From contig JAWUZG010000056.1 in assembly GCA_036785705.1 (NCBI GenBank), forward strand, positions 14,268,001 to 14,332,000: 64,000 nucleotides of DNA. Reading direction: 5' to 3'. The position numbers and the translations under genes were made by a program. Of this stretch, positions 1 through 11,453 are shown one piece after another (position 1 is the first letter of the stretch; each line of letters opens with the position of its first letter). The DNA is from Acanthornis magna (lineage: Eukaryota; Chordata; Aves; Passeriformes; Acanthizidae). Under the pieces are notes generated by a model. The model was given only the letters and a program-made list of their open reading frames with translations. It was not told the DNA's origin and did no database searches.

Positions 1-2130
1 AGAACCTCATCCCGCGCCAGGAGTGACATCACAAAGGCAGAGCCAAGGCTTGCAAGGGCTCTCCCAGCCCTTCAGAAACAATATGGTTCAAATGTTAATT
101 TCTCTTCCTTTTGGTTTGTACCAGTTTGTGCTGTTAACAAAGTAACACTCAAAGGCTGGAGTCACTACTATCTTTGTGAATGATTTATGATTTGCACTCT
201 AGAGATAAGCAATTTCCATGCCAAAAAAAGGGCTTTTTTTTTTTTTTCTCCTATTTTTTTTTTCTTTAGAAGCAGACTGTCAGTGCTATGGGGGTGGGAA
301 GAAAATCATTAGCAAGACCTCTGTTGCTTGTTGGGGCTGTTTCCCTTTTGCATTTTCCTGGGCGCAGGTGACGGAGGGTTGATGGGCCAAACTCCCTGGA
401 TTTACATCAGTAATGATTTGGGGCCAGAGTGGATGTACATCCCAGTCCTGGAGAGCAGTGCCTAGACCACCTTTGACCTTGAAACTGCTATTGATTTAAA
501 ATCAATAGGATAGCTTAGGTAAGCTGGTGCTCACCAAAAGGAATAGGTCCTCTGCAGGGACACAAATGTCATCATTTCATGCAGACAAGGAATGATTCCA
601 GCTTTTCCCCATCTCCCCCTCCTCAAAAATCTGTTTTTGTCAAGTTTTCTGTACACTGCCCAATTTCTGCCTAAGAGAACAGCCATTTCTTGGGTATGAT
701 TAGAGATAAGGAATACAGTCAGCTGTCTTTCCTGGAAAGGAAGGTGCAGAACAATGTGGTTTATCTGTACTTAAGACATACTTTTCTCCTATTGCCAAAA
801 TGTTTTCTTGGGTTTGGACTATTTTTGTCCCAAAGAATACAACAGCATTGAAGCTAGTTGCACTTCAACTTTGTGTATATTCTTTTCCCGAAAGACTTAG
901 ACAGGTTTTTAAACTATTAAATTATTCAGGATATGAATATTAAAGGTACGTATATTGTAAGTTTCGTTGGAAACTAATTATTAGTCAACTGACAGCATAT
1001 ATCACAGTCACTGACTTTTTTTGCTTCAAAATGCCATGAACAGTTGCAATATACCTTGTAACAAATACACCTCTAGTATCATAATTAATTTTTTTCAAAA
1101 ATAAGTCATTTGCAATTTGCATATGCACAAAATGGCTCATTTTGCCACTGTATTAATTAAAACCAGCTAAGTTTGTTCAAAACTTTAATTCAGCTCCAAA
1201 CACAACTATGTCCTGTCCTGGCACATCCTAATCTGCATAACATTTAATGACAAAATCACAGATGCTCTTAGTACAATGCAGCTGAAGGGCAAGCCTCACC
1301 AGGAGCTGGAAATAGCAACTTAAAAAAAAAAAAAACAACACCTAAAAAACCCCTGTCATGTTTAGAAGGAAAAGATGAGACTTTTCAGGAAAGCCTGACC
1401 AAGAAGTTACGCTTCTGGAGAATTAATATTCCAGATATCATTAACAATTGGCTTTTGCTGCTTTTCTTGAGCTATTTTCAATTGTCCCTATAATTTACAA
1501 AAAGGAACGAGACACCTTTGGTAACAAATGTATGGGCTTAACCCCAAGCTCAGTGTAAGATGGGTGTCTTTCCACCGATTTCCCTTTCTCCCTGACCACA
1601 GGCTTGGCTGGTAAAGGAAAAACTCAGTGTCAGGGTTGGTGTCCTGCCACACGTGGGCTAAATGGACAGACACAAAAAGCAAACGGCAGCATTTGAGTGA
1701 GGCAAGAATTTAAGACCAGAGATTGAGAAAAAGGGATGATACAAATATGAAAGGGCAGCAGGGGTGATGGGGAAGAAGGCAGATATTAGGTAGGGCATGA
1801 AAAGCAGGGGGACAGAGGTAGTGAGTGTTTGAATGGCCATGTGCCTATGGCAGGAGGGAAGGTCTTTGCATAAAGGCTCTCACATTGCTGCCAGTCACAC
1901 CATTTCAGCTGTTAGGTACAATTAACCAGGTCAGTCCTTGGTAATTATTTTGTCACAAAAACATCTCACTGGCTCTCAGATGGTTTTGGTTTACAAAGGG
2001 CAACACATGCCGACCAAGGCAAATTCAGTTCTCAAACGGAAAACTATCACAAAATCACTTAGTTTTTCCACAATAGGGGCTGGATTTCAGCTCTGGATTT
2101 CCACTCTCCCACCTCAGAAACAATGACAGA
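1..2130. other. AT-rich noncoding DNA, no gene seen
   Basis: No open frame here resembles a known protein; those present are short and interrupted. The stretch has T runs near 233-265 and an A14 run at 1322-1335. About 880-1280 is complex AT-rich sequence with TAAT/ATTA cores and no recognisable repeat, which is the texture of many vertebrate conserved noncoding elements; conservation itself cannot be seen from one sequence. The compact motif cluster at 465-508 is listed separately. Confidence 0.6.
465..508. promoter_or_regulatory. Candidate regulatory cluster: nuclear-receptor DR1-like site plus ONECUT-type palindrome
   Basis: Read on the minus strand, 467-482 gives TCAAGGTCA followed directly by AAGGTGG. 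This fits an extended NR5A/ERR half-site and also a DR1 (AGGTCA-A-AGGTGG) of the HNF4/COUP-TF kind. Five bases further on, 488-508 is a perfect inverted repeat with 10-base arms (ctattgattt and aaatcaatag) around a single A. Each arm carries ATTGATTT, which matches the ONECUT/HNF6 binding motif. The match to motifs is visible in the sequence; binding and function are inference. A chance occurrence in AT-rich DNA remains possible. Confidence 0.35.
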
Positions 2131-2520
2131 GACAGAGAAACCTCGACCTCCCAAAACCACAAAAGCAATACCTGTCCGTTCCCGACTTTAATACGTTGAG
2201 CTGATTACAAGGACACCGTTAATGGTGTTATTCTTACTCAGCAATGAGAGGGGGAGAGGAAGCGAGCACACCGGTGCCAGGTCAGGGTGCAAGGCTGTCC
2301 TGCCGGCCTGCATCCCACCTGCCCTGGCTGATTGGTAATGCTGGCTGTCGGAGCCGCCGCGAGCGCGGCAGGAGGATTTGGGGATGATTAATTGCGCTGT
2401 CTTCCGAGCAGAGAGTTCGGAGCAGCAGGGTTCTTCGTGTATGTAAATACACGTGGGCTCAGCGCTGCACCGGCACCGGCTGAAATGAATAAAAGGACTT
2501 AACAAAAGGACTCGACTCGG
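2131..2520. promoter_or_regulatory. GC-richer, CpG-containing block; possible small CpG island, enhancer or promoter
   Basis: This block stands out from its AT-rich surroundings by many CpG dinucleotides, most densely at 2345-2370. It includes a perfect GC hairpin (2356-2369, arms GCCGCG and CGCGGC around AG). Nearby are an inverted CCAAT core (gattggt, near 2330), a TAATTG homeobox core near 2388 and an AT-rich TATA-like stretch near 2486. A 105-codon minus-strand frame (2188-2505) stays open through it, but its product resembles nothing I know, and CpG-rich DNA keeps frames open by lacking TA-rich stop codons. I read it as regulatory DNA rather than a gene. Confidence 0.35.
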
Positions 2521-5436
2521 AATGTTTAGATGTCGAAGATTAGTTTCTATTATGTCCCAGTGGGAGAAAAGGATATGTCATATGGGAAACTGGATAGGCT
2601 TCATGTTGCAGAGCGGGGAGAGAACCCGAGTGTGGCTCGGCTTGGGCTGCCACTGCGGTTGGCTCACAGACCCCCAAAAAACCCAGGTGCTTCCACTGAT
2701 TATAAAATATAACTCTGCCGATCTGCGAGTTAAACTGTGATTGCTGCTGTGAGCAGCGCACGGCGTATAAAAAAAATAAATAAACCCTTCAGAATTCAAT
2801 CGCCTACTTAAATAGTCAGTTTCTGCTTTTCTTACTTATATCTTACTCCCATGTGCACAGCTGTTGTTATATTGTATGGCATTAAAAACATAATAAGCCT
2901 TTTTTTTGTGTAAAAATGTCGGCTCAGAACCCAGCAATCAAGGAAGTGTCCTTTAAATGGCAAACAGCAAAAATAAGAAAAGTTTGGGGGGGTTCAGTGA
3001 ATAATATGAAATGAAACACTCCCCTAGCATTCTTTTCTCGCACAAAGATTATGATTTTTCTTATTTTTTTTCTTCGTTCTAATTTTTGGACTCATTTTTG
3101 CATCATAAAACATTTATTAGATGGGAGTAAATCTTCTTTAATATTTTCCTAACTTCTGTGTGTTTAAAAATCACCTGCAATTTTCTAGATGAAATATTTT
3201 CTGTGGCACTGTGACAAAGGAGGGAGACCAGATGTTTTTAGAAAATTCATTTTTAAACTCTTTGGTTTTTTGTGTGGTTTTCTTTCCTCTTTGCACACTT
3301 GTAGAACAAGCTGTAAAAACAATACTTGAAGAATGAGCTGATTTCAAAAAAAAATACAGAGTCAAAGAATTTGAAATAGGAAAGATTTTATTTTGGATAT
3401 CCTTTCACCAGAGGAGATTATTATTTATAGGCTACATTATATATCTTGTTCGGTAATCAGCAGTAATGTATGTCTAGCAATAGTAGAAAAATGAATTTCT
3501 GTGGTATCTTGTAGTTTAGAAAAAATAAATTATGAAACACTTAAGAAAAAATGAAATAAAACTAGTGATGAATCTGCAGCCTCAGAAAATCAGATAAACA
3601 AAATGTTCCAGTTAGTTATTGCCACAGTCAATAGCAGTACATGAAATTGTATTACAGGCTGTGAAATGAAATAATCCCACCCTGTGACAAGCTTGACAGA
3701 ATTTGCCTGAAACTCCTCAGCCTTTTAGCAGACTTTGATCCCTCCAGGGACTGGGGTTTGGGGTTTGTGCTGAGTCACAGAGGCAGGAGATTCGCCACCT
3801 AATCCACAGATAACAGAGAGGTGGTGGCTGAACCCAGAGGATCAAGGGAGTGGACTGAGCCATTCAAAGCCGAAACTTAATTACAGCTGGGGTTAGATGA
3901 ATGGTTGCTCTGAACCTGCCATTGTTTTATTGTTAATGTCTGCTTTAATACCTCCAAATTTCAGTCAGGGCAAAGTTGGGTCACTAACATCTGAATGATG
4001 CTAGCACTTGAGGAGTGTAGGGTTAAAAAATACAAAGTCACCACAAGAATAGGAAATTGTAAATTTATTTTTACCCTCAAACAGCCTTTCTCTCTAGACT
4101 GAAAATTTGCATTGCTTCTCTAAACCACCAAGTATCATTTTAAAAATGTATTCATGTTTTCTTGCACCTTTTTGCAAGCGCTCCAGCACCCAGTAAATAA
4201 AAGTAGCAGCCTGTGTCCCTTTTAGCAAAAGCCATATATCTGCTCAGACTTGTAATTTGCTCCGTTTATATCCTTTGCCCTTGAACTCTGGTTATTAACG
4301 CAATGTTTCTCCAAATGATGCCATATAACTCTGCTCCAAGCACATTCCTACTGACACCACGCAAACAACAAAGCCAGCTGAAAAGGGGAAAAAAAAGAAA
4401 GGAAGGTGAATTGCGTGTGATGGAGAACATTACTCAGAATGATATAAGTTACAGAGTTTCTCATGTTACCAGGGTAGAATGTGGGTTAGAGACCTCGCCT
4501 GCCTGTGACCAGCACTTCTCCAAAAATCTTCTAACTGGCCTTCGGCAGCCAGTTATCTGTATTCAGAGATAACCTCTTTATGCTGAGCAGAGATCCTGCT
4601 AAGGGGCTGTGTTGTGCTGGAGAGAGACAGACTGTCACGCTGGTAAAAACTCCCACCGCACTGCATCGGGATTATAGATCAGGATAAAGAACTTGCAACA
4701 TGCCACTGAAAGCAGGGAAGAACCAGAGGACAGAAAAATAAAATAGAAATGGGCATCAACAAGTGGCTGGTATAAAACATTCTTCCAGGAAGAAATTAGA
4801 TATCTGTGACAATATTTGCTCTGTCATAAAGCAGTGTAGAAATCTGACGCACAATTATCGTTGTTCAAAATACTTTGTCTTAAGCGTTATCAGGCAGTGA
4901 AAGAAATGCTCCTTGTCCCAGTACTTCCCCATTCATCTTAATAAAGGGAGGATTCTGCTGAAATACAGATCTTTAGATGCATTGCATCTACTTTCCTACT
5001 CTGTTTCATTAAATAATAAGATACCATGGCACCATCTGAATATTGACTGACTTTTATTAGTCCTTCCATATCTGTTTGGCGAGCTGACAGTAAGGCCTCA
5101 GGCAGAGCGCTGGGCTTACTTTGGTGCCAAGGAGTTCTTTAAGAGCATGGACAAATCATTATCCCTTAATGTGATTCCATTTCTCTTCTTACCTTGTCTG
5201 ATCTGTTTAGATTGCAAGGTCTTCTCAACAACAAACGTAGTGCTGTGTGTCTGTAGGACTTTGGCTGGGATCTGAAGGTCCTGCTAGTGCAAAGAGCTGG
5301 GGATAAAGGGCATTGCTAGGTTAAGGAAATGTGTGGGAAAATAAAAGGTATAAAATACCTTGTCGACACCACAGATATCAAAAAGAGGTCTAAAAGGACC
5401 CAATTCCCTGTGGGTTTTGAAAATGCAGGAAATTAT
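2521..5436. other. Noncoding DNA, no gene seen
   Basis: AT-rich sequence with short, unrecognised frames only. It has several A/T runs near 2770, 3060 and 3345. A good NF-E2/small-MAF type site, TGCTGAGTCA, lies at 3768-3777. A somewhat GC-richer stretch at about 4300-4700 contains an 89-codon plus-strand frame of low-complexity lysine/arginine-rich composition that I take as chance. Nothing else is supportable. Confidence 0.6.
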
Positions 5437-5516
5437 AGGATCATAGACTGTTTTGGGTTGGAAGGGAACTTAAAGATCATCTAGCTCTGACCCCACTGCC
5501 ATGGGCAGGGACAACT
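5437..5516 (-). mobile_element. CR1 LINE fragment (3' end), minus strand
   Basis: The segment reads 'atcatagactgtt..gggttggaaggga..ttaaagatcatctag', then '..tgccatgggcagggaca'. This is the reverse complement of the well-known avian CR1 3' end, whose sense tail finishes with ATTCTATGAT-type repeats; the element therefore points leftward, with its 3' end near 5437. Only the terminal part is recognisable. The sequence to its right (about 5517-5720) may be more decayed CR1 body, but I cannot align it. The copy is 5'-truncated and diverged, as most CR1 copies are. It identifies the host as a bird, or at least a close archosaur. Confidence 0.85.
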
Positions 5517-5545
5517 TTCTGCAAGTCTTGCAAAGAAGGTCACGC

Positions 5546-6962
5546 TTGTGAAAATCCCAGCTTCATTTTTTTAGGATTGCTCTTGTGATCGGTCTCAGGT
5601 AAGCCTTTAATCTGCTGAACACCCTGTAAGAACACACTCCTGGCCACCCTCCGCTTCCTGTTCTTGTGGCCATTTGGCACAACTTCTAAAACCACAGATT
5701 GGATGGTGTGGCTTCCACAGAATATTCCTTTTCCAGCTGAGAAACAGACCATTGTTCTGGGTTGGTTTGGGCTTTGTGTATTTTGTTGGTTTTCTTTTTG
5801 AGGAGGAGGGGTTCAGTAGGAAATCTCTGATCCCACTGCTGGGCTATGTGAACACTGGATTTCTCAGAATTTGCTGTGGTTTACGACAGTTTCCTGGTGC
5901 CACAGCTTTAACAGTATAGAGAGATTGATCACTGAAGCATGAGAAGCAACAACCAGAGCAGAGCAAATACCAGAGGAGACAAAATGTTCAAGCAAAGCCC
6001 TGTGAAGATTTATTCAGTTTTAAATACATTTGCTTTGAATGTATTTTCTCCCCTTCTGCTTCCAGGAACCAAGTTCACTGTCAGGAATAGTCATAGACCA
6101 GCATGGGTATTTTATTTTATTCTTTTAGTTACCTTAGAGAAAAGAGTAGAGAAGATTCCCAGAAAACTAATTCTGACATAATAAATATTTGAATTGGAAA
6201 CTAAATTCTCAGAGACACTTCAGCAGTTAAGGAGCAGCAACCTGATCAACTGGTAACTTTTCTCAGAATTAACCACTTGAAGGCTGAACTAATTTCTGCT
6301 ACTGATTCAGCTACAGAATAATTTTATATTTTTAATATTTAATGCCATAACTAGTAAATTAATATTTAATATAATAATTATTTTACAAGCGATCAATGTA
6401 TACAACAAACCATTTCTTGCAGTTGACTCTTGTGAAAGTTTGTAAATAACTTTTTAAAGTAATTGTTGCTAAAGTAAAACAGTATTAAAGTTGTTATAAC
6501 AGCAGGAAAAACACATTTCCCTATTGCTGCTCTGCCTGACTCTTTCCATTGCTCTTCTACTGCAGCCATTTCCCTTTTCCTTGATAGCATTGGCTTGACT
6601 CTGGGCCTTCATTTTTAGGAAAACAGTAAAATTCAATTTTGCTTGTACTTCTGAGGAGCTGTGAGCCAGATCATGCTGTTTCTTTTTGCATTTGGATGAA
6701 TTTTCCATTTTGAGCTCTCTGCGTGTGAGAGAAGAAAGTGGAAGCAGATAGCTCAGCACAGTTATGATCTAAAAAAGAAATCATCAGATTTTAGACCAAG
6801 CTGGTAAGCCCGACAAAAGCTCAATGCAGTATATTTCCATGTTAGCCAGGTCAATACAAGATGACAGATTGAAATACCATACGTGACTCACAGAAGACAT
6901 TTTTGAGTAAACTGTTATCCTTGGATGAAATTAAATTAAAAGACACCTCACACTGGGTCATA
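5546..6962. other. Noncoding DNA, no gene seen
   Basis: Unrecognised short frames only. Around 6300-6390 the sequence becomes almost pure A/T with repeated TTAATATTTAAT-like words, a low-complexity patch. Overlapping minus-strand frames at 6393-6759 have no family resemblance and no good splice context. Confidence 0.6.
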
Positions 6963-7020
6963 TCTTCCCCCCCCCCCCCCCCTTTTCTTTTCTTCCTTTC
7001 TTTTCTTTTGGTTCCTTTTT
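6963..7020. repeat. C16 run within a polypyrimidine tract
   Basis: Sixteen consecutive cytosines (6967-6982) are followed by almost pure T/C sequence to about 7010. Uninterrupted poly-C of this length is uncommon in AT-rich surroundings and is a likely site of length polymorphism, assembly error or non-B DNA structure. It adds a proline run to a plus-strand frame at 6903-7187, which I regard as chance. Confidence 0.9.
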
Positions 7021-9469
7021 TAAACTGGATTGTTATCTCATTTTCAGAAGACTATCACTTTTATCCTGACTTGTCAAACAGCTATTACCATCAAGATGAT
7101 GAGCTTGATATGCTGCAAGTACTGATTAAGGGGATAGTGCAATTGCTCTTGCTCTACCTTGAAGGAGTAATTTTCCTGTCTGTCTAGTAAGTGGAGTAAA
7201 AAAAGCCAGATTTCTCCTTATCTGTGGAAGAAGGAGGTTGTCTCATCTGTCTCTGAGCTCTCGTGAGCAGTCACGTCTGGTCAATACGTGGCTTCCATTC
7301 CTTCTCCAAAGCGATGCAAGTGCTCAAGCTTCAAATGCTGCAAGCAAGCAGTGGCAGATTGAAGGAGTGACAGTCCTTGGAATCACTGAATTGCACCTAA
7401 AGTGCGATTTTAATGGCTTTGTGTGGTAGGAGCAGATAACTTTTGACCATGAGGTAAACCAGTTTGTAGGTGCTAACGACCTGTGGAACTTTTTGCAAGA
7501 TAAAGACCTGGAGGAAAAAACCTATTCACTGACCAAAATTCTTGCTGGTGATCCCTGTCAGATGCCACATTTCAGACCTGGGCCTGGATTACTGAGAAGT
7601 ATTTCTGTCCTTAATCACACAGCTGCTGTGTTTCACCCCAAAATGGCAACACTTCTGTCATGACAGAGATGATTCCTTTGGAGTAGAGGCAACTCCAGCT
7701 CAGGCAAAACTCATGAGGATTTGAATCATAGGGAGCTGCATCTGTTGGTGTATTTGGACAGAACATTATGCTTTATTTTGGATGAATAAAGATCACTGTG
7801 ATTCTGTCTAAAATAATTGAGAACAAAAATTGCAAAGTATGCTGGTCAGCGTCGGTCAAAGTAGGTCACACATCTTGGTAAAAGTCCTGAAAGAACACGT
7901 ATTTATATGTATGCATAATATACATACATCTAAATATACATATGCTTCTCCCTCTTTCTCTCTGTGCCTTTATTTCTTTCTCTCCCTCCACATATGTGTG
8001 CATTTGTACATATATATATTTATGTTCTGCAAATTTGACAGCCTTATAAGTTTTCTGGAACTTTTACTGCCTGATATTTAGAAATACAGCTAAAGCTACA
8101 AAACACATGAAAATCTTAGCATAAAATAAAAGACAAAAACACCTCATTGCACCCAAGTTTTTTCTCCTCAGGGAGAGGGGAGCTACCAGCCGATTGCCAA
8201 TTTTTCCAGCTTGGGCAAAATATCCAGAAGGAATGTCAGAGCTTATTAAAACTGCTTTGGCTGCAGTGGTTATGTGGAACTGCAGATGGAACATCTCTCC
8301 CCCAGCTGCCTGTCCCTCCTGGTCACCAGTGACTTTGTGCTGGGAATTTGTCCCGTTTCACCAGAACCGTGGCTGGTTGGTGCCAGTTGTCTGCATGAAA
8401 GTAAGGCAGGGAGGCTCACAACATTTTGGGGGGGTCTGTGTGAGTTTGTGGAGAATGGAGAGGGTGAAGAAGAGTTTCAAATCTTCGGTGAATGTTGGTT
8501 TTGAATGCTTCTGTCGATCCCCCAGCCTAGGGAGTTTAACTTCTGCATAATCCAACCCAGATTCACCTACAGATTCTTGCGAGTGCTGTCTCTGTGTTTT
8601 ACCATCAATAAAATGAAGGCCCAGCCCATTTTGCCTGTCAGGGAAGAGCTCCAAGTCCGTGTCATCTGGAAATAAAGGAACTGCAGAAAGATGCGTGTAA
8701 AATCCCTAAAAAAGGCGGAACTATCACCTATAAAATAAATTATCTGAGAAACGAGACTTTTTTTTTTTTAAACATTCTAAAGGATGCACTAAGAGCCCTC
8801 AATTGTGGAATATCCATCTCAACGTGGTAAATAGATGCGTTAGACACAGAGTGACATATGGGCAGATAAATACAGCCATAACTGGTAGGCAAAGTAAGTG
8901 CACGCGGCATGTGTCAGTATTGTCTGGTAATTCAGAGCTGTCATAAAACTGTCCCACTTATGATGTTACAGCATTTTTAAGAAACATGAATTTGCAATTT
9001 AAACTCTGCTAAATGAAGGCAGGAAGTTACAGGTTACAGAGCTGCATGCAAACGGGAACCAAGAGGGTTTTTTTCTCAAATCTGTCTCAGCAGGTACAAG
9101 CTGTGAGGATGTCCTGAATATTTCAGGGTTGCCAGGGACATTGTGTGTATGGGGGTGATCAGTCTGGAAAGCAAATAAGAGCATTCTTAATCTAGTAAAT
9201 GTTTGGGAAATGTAATCCCTGTTCTTCTAGCTGGAATTTTGACATAAATAAAAATCTTATTGTTAAACTTGGATAGTCACCATCCTTCTAAATCCCTGGG
9301 AAATGTTCTTTCTCCTCTCTTCATGTCTTTCTTTTTTCCTCATTTGAGTAATGTGTGCCCTTAAAGACATGACTAAGTGGGTATTTTTGTTGTTTTGGAT
9401 TTGTTGGTTTTGGGTAGGTTTTTTTTACCTCTACAGAAGTTTATTTGGCAAAATGTTTTAAAAATGTCT
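7021..9469. other. Noncoding DNA with a motif array and AT simple repeats
   Basis: No recognisable gene. An AT/CA-rich low-complexity region runs from about 7895 to 8030 (atgtatgcata, atacatac, catatatatattta words) with a T/C-rich middle. The nuclear-receptor-like array at 7843-7868 is listed separately. Overlapping frames at 8064-8654, up to 118 codons, resemble nothing I know and overlap one another on both strands, so I leave them out. Confidence 0.6.
7843..7868 (+). promoter_or_regulatory. Candidate nuclear-receptor array: three half-sites in tandem with 4-bp spacers (DR4 x 2)
   Basis: Three consecutive hexamers, tGGTCA (7843-7848), cGGTCA (7853-7858) and aGGTCA (7863-7868), are separated by the 4-base spacers gcgt and aagt. 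Each neighbouring pair is therefore a direct repeat with spacing 4, the geometry known for thyroid hormone receptor/RXR and LXR/RXR elements. The half-sites recur every 10 bp, about one helical turn. The first two hexamers have a non-consensus first base. Sequence match is direct; receptor binding is inference. Confidence 0.4.
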
Positions 9470-9690
9470 TTGGTTCCAGAGCTAGGCTGCGGAGTAAGTC
9501 TGCTAGCTTTATCTCATATACTGTCTCCCCGGGAGTCTGAACTAAATGCATAATTTAAAGAGCCCTTAATCTGCAATGTCATTCCCATTTGGTCGGAGGC
9601 AGCCTTCACTTTATGATGTTAACTTTCTCAGCAAAGGGCAATGGCAGTTTTTCCGAGGATGCACTTAGAGGCAACATCTCATGTAAACCG
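9470..9690. promoter_or_regulatory. Candidate conserved noncoding element
   Basis: Complex sequence without repeats, with preserved CpGs near 9529 and 9595 and an AT-rich homeobox-type core (aaatgcataatttaaag) near 9545. It has no coding frame. Its texture is that of vertebrate developmental enhancers, but that is a judgement by eye; only alignment to other vertebrates would show constraint. Confidence 0.25.
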
Positions 9691-11440
9691 TTTATTCAAG
9701 GTGTCCTGACATCCCAGTATAACACTGGGTGACAATGGATAACCTTCATCGAGTTCTCCCATGGGAGAGAGGCATTCATGGCAGTGAAATCGCTGCACAA
9801 AGCCAAGGGTAATACATAAAGGGCTGTTGAGGAGGGGTGGGAGATAGATAGAAGGAAAATGGCAAATAGATATTTAGGCCACATTATATTTCATTCTGCA
9901 AGTTTTACATGATCCAGGTGAGCATCACTTCTGCCGGAGGTAGATCCTGGAGTCAGGTGCCAGTGATAGCTGATGGGCACTGGCCATGTCTCACAGCCTG
10001 CTGGCCCTGCCTGGGAAGAGCTGGACCAGTGGCACAGTCTGCTGCTCTCTCTTATTAACATGCACCGTCTGTTGATTTCAGCCCCGAGTACTTTTTGTAA
10101 TTTAAGGGGTGCAAACCGACCTTTAAATGGGGAGGGCTGTTTCCTTTTTAATTAAATCTCCAGCCAAGCAATTTGCCTTTCCCATCCTATTGAGTTTTTC
10201 ATCAATTGTTTTTCTTCCCCTTGTGCTTTAGCAAACCACAAGTGCCTTATTACAGTAACTACCACACTGGTCCTGTGCTCTCTCACCCTCAAGGTTGCTT
10301 TTAAAGTGCAAACACACTTCCAAAGGTATGCAACAAGCTAATACCCCAGGATGTATTAAGGACAATTTTGTTTTATACTAGCCACAGGATGATAACGCCA
10401 AATAAGAGATATGAGTCAGAATGGTCTTAAGTGTGTGATAGAGGCAAGTGTAAGGAACTTTGTACATATCAGTGGTCAAACCATTTATTCCTCTTTCTCA
10501 GTCCTTGTTCCTAATATGTCAATCACCAGATACATCTTCATGAAAACAAGCTTAAGAAGCTGTTACCCTTTAGGAACACCAATACAACAAATGCCCAGCA
10601 GCTACTAAGGCAGAGAAAGGGTCTACCTCTCATCCTTCAGCTGTGTCTGTGCCTTCTTATGGGTGATTGATTGTGAGCTCCAACTAATATTGAAATTCCT
10701 TCCAGAGCCAGGGCAACACTGAACAAGGGGGATGATGAGAAGCACTTGATCCCCTCATGTTTTCTGATGTCTTACAGTGTATGAGCTCAGGCTCAGACTT
10801 TCCCCACAGTCGGGATCCATAGGGTCTCCATCCTTTACCCAACTGCTCAGCTCTATGAAGCTGATAGAAACCTAATTGTTCATGAGTTGTAGCCTAAAAA
10901 TAAACCTCACATCATATGTATCAGTATCAACACGACAATTCTTCTAATATACATAGAAGGAGAATGGCTAGTTTGGCTCAGGTGAGTCCCAAACTCAAGA
11001 ATATTTTATTCCAACACCGCCACTGTGGCAAATTAGAGACATCTCTAACTTTATCTCATATCTTTATGATTCTTGTTCCTCCTGCATTGTCTCCTAAATC
11101 CATTTAGATTGTAAACTGAATTTTGTAAGGAGTTTCCTCGGCAATGTGACTGCATGATGACCAGTTAAATATGGCCATTCCTACTGGAGTCTTTCTAGGG
11201 AAGAGGAATAAGCACAGGAGCCTGGATGCATATTTCTGTTGGGCATTTCTGTGTTACAGAGCCAGGAAAGTGCAGATGCACCCCCTGTCCTCATGGGCTG
11301 TGGTGTCAGGGTCTTGGGAAGGTCAATGCACAGGGCAGAGAAGCCCAGACTGATTCTCATAGGGGATAAACTTTGTTGGAAAACCTATTGTCCTCATGTA
11401 TATATTTTTTTTTTAAATCTTTTTCTGGTTTTGCCCTCTT
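9691..11440. other. Noncoding DNA, no gene seen
   Basis: Only short unrecognised frames (60-65 codons) on both strands. No repeat family, simple repeat of note or clear regulatory motif cluster is visible. Confidence 0.6.
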
Positions 11441-11453
11441 CCTTGCTTCAGCT

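Noticed and set aside
2188..2505. 105-codon minus-strand frame as a gene
   Set aside because: It coincides with a CpG-rich block where stop codons are rare, and the product has no recognisable domain or splice context.
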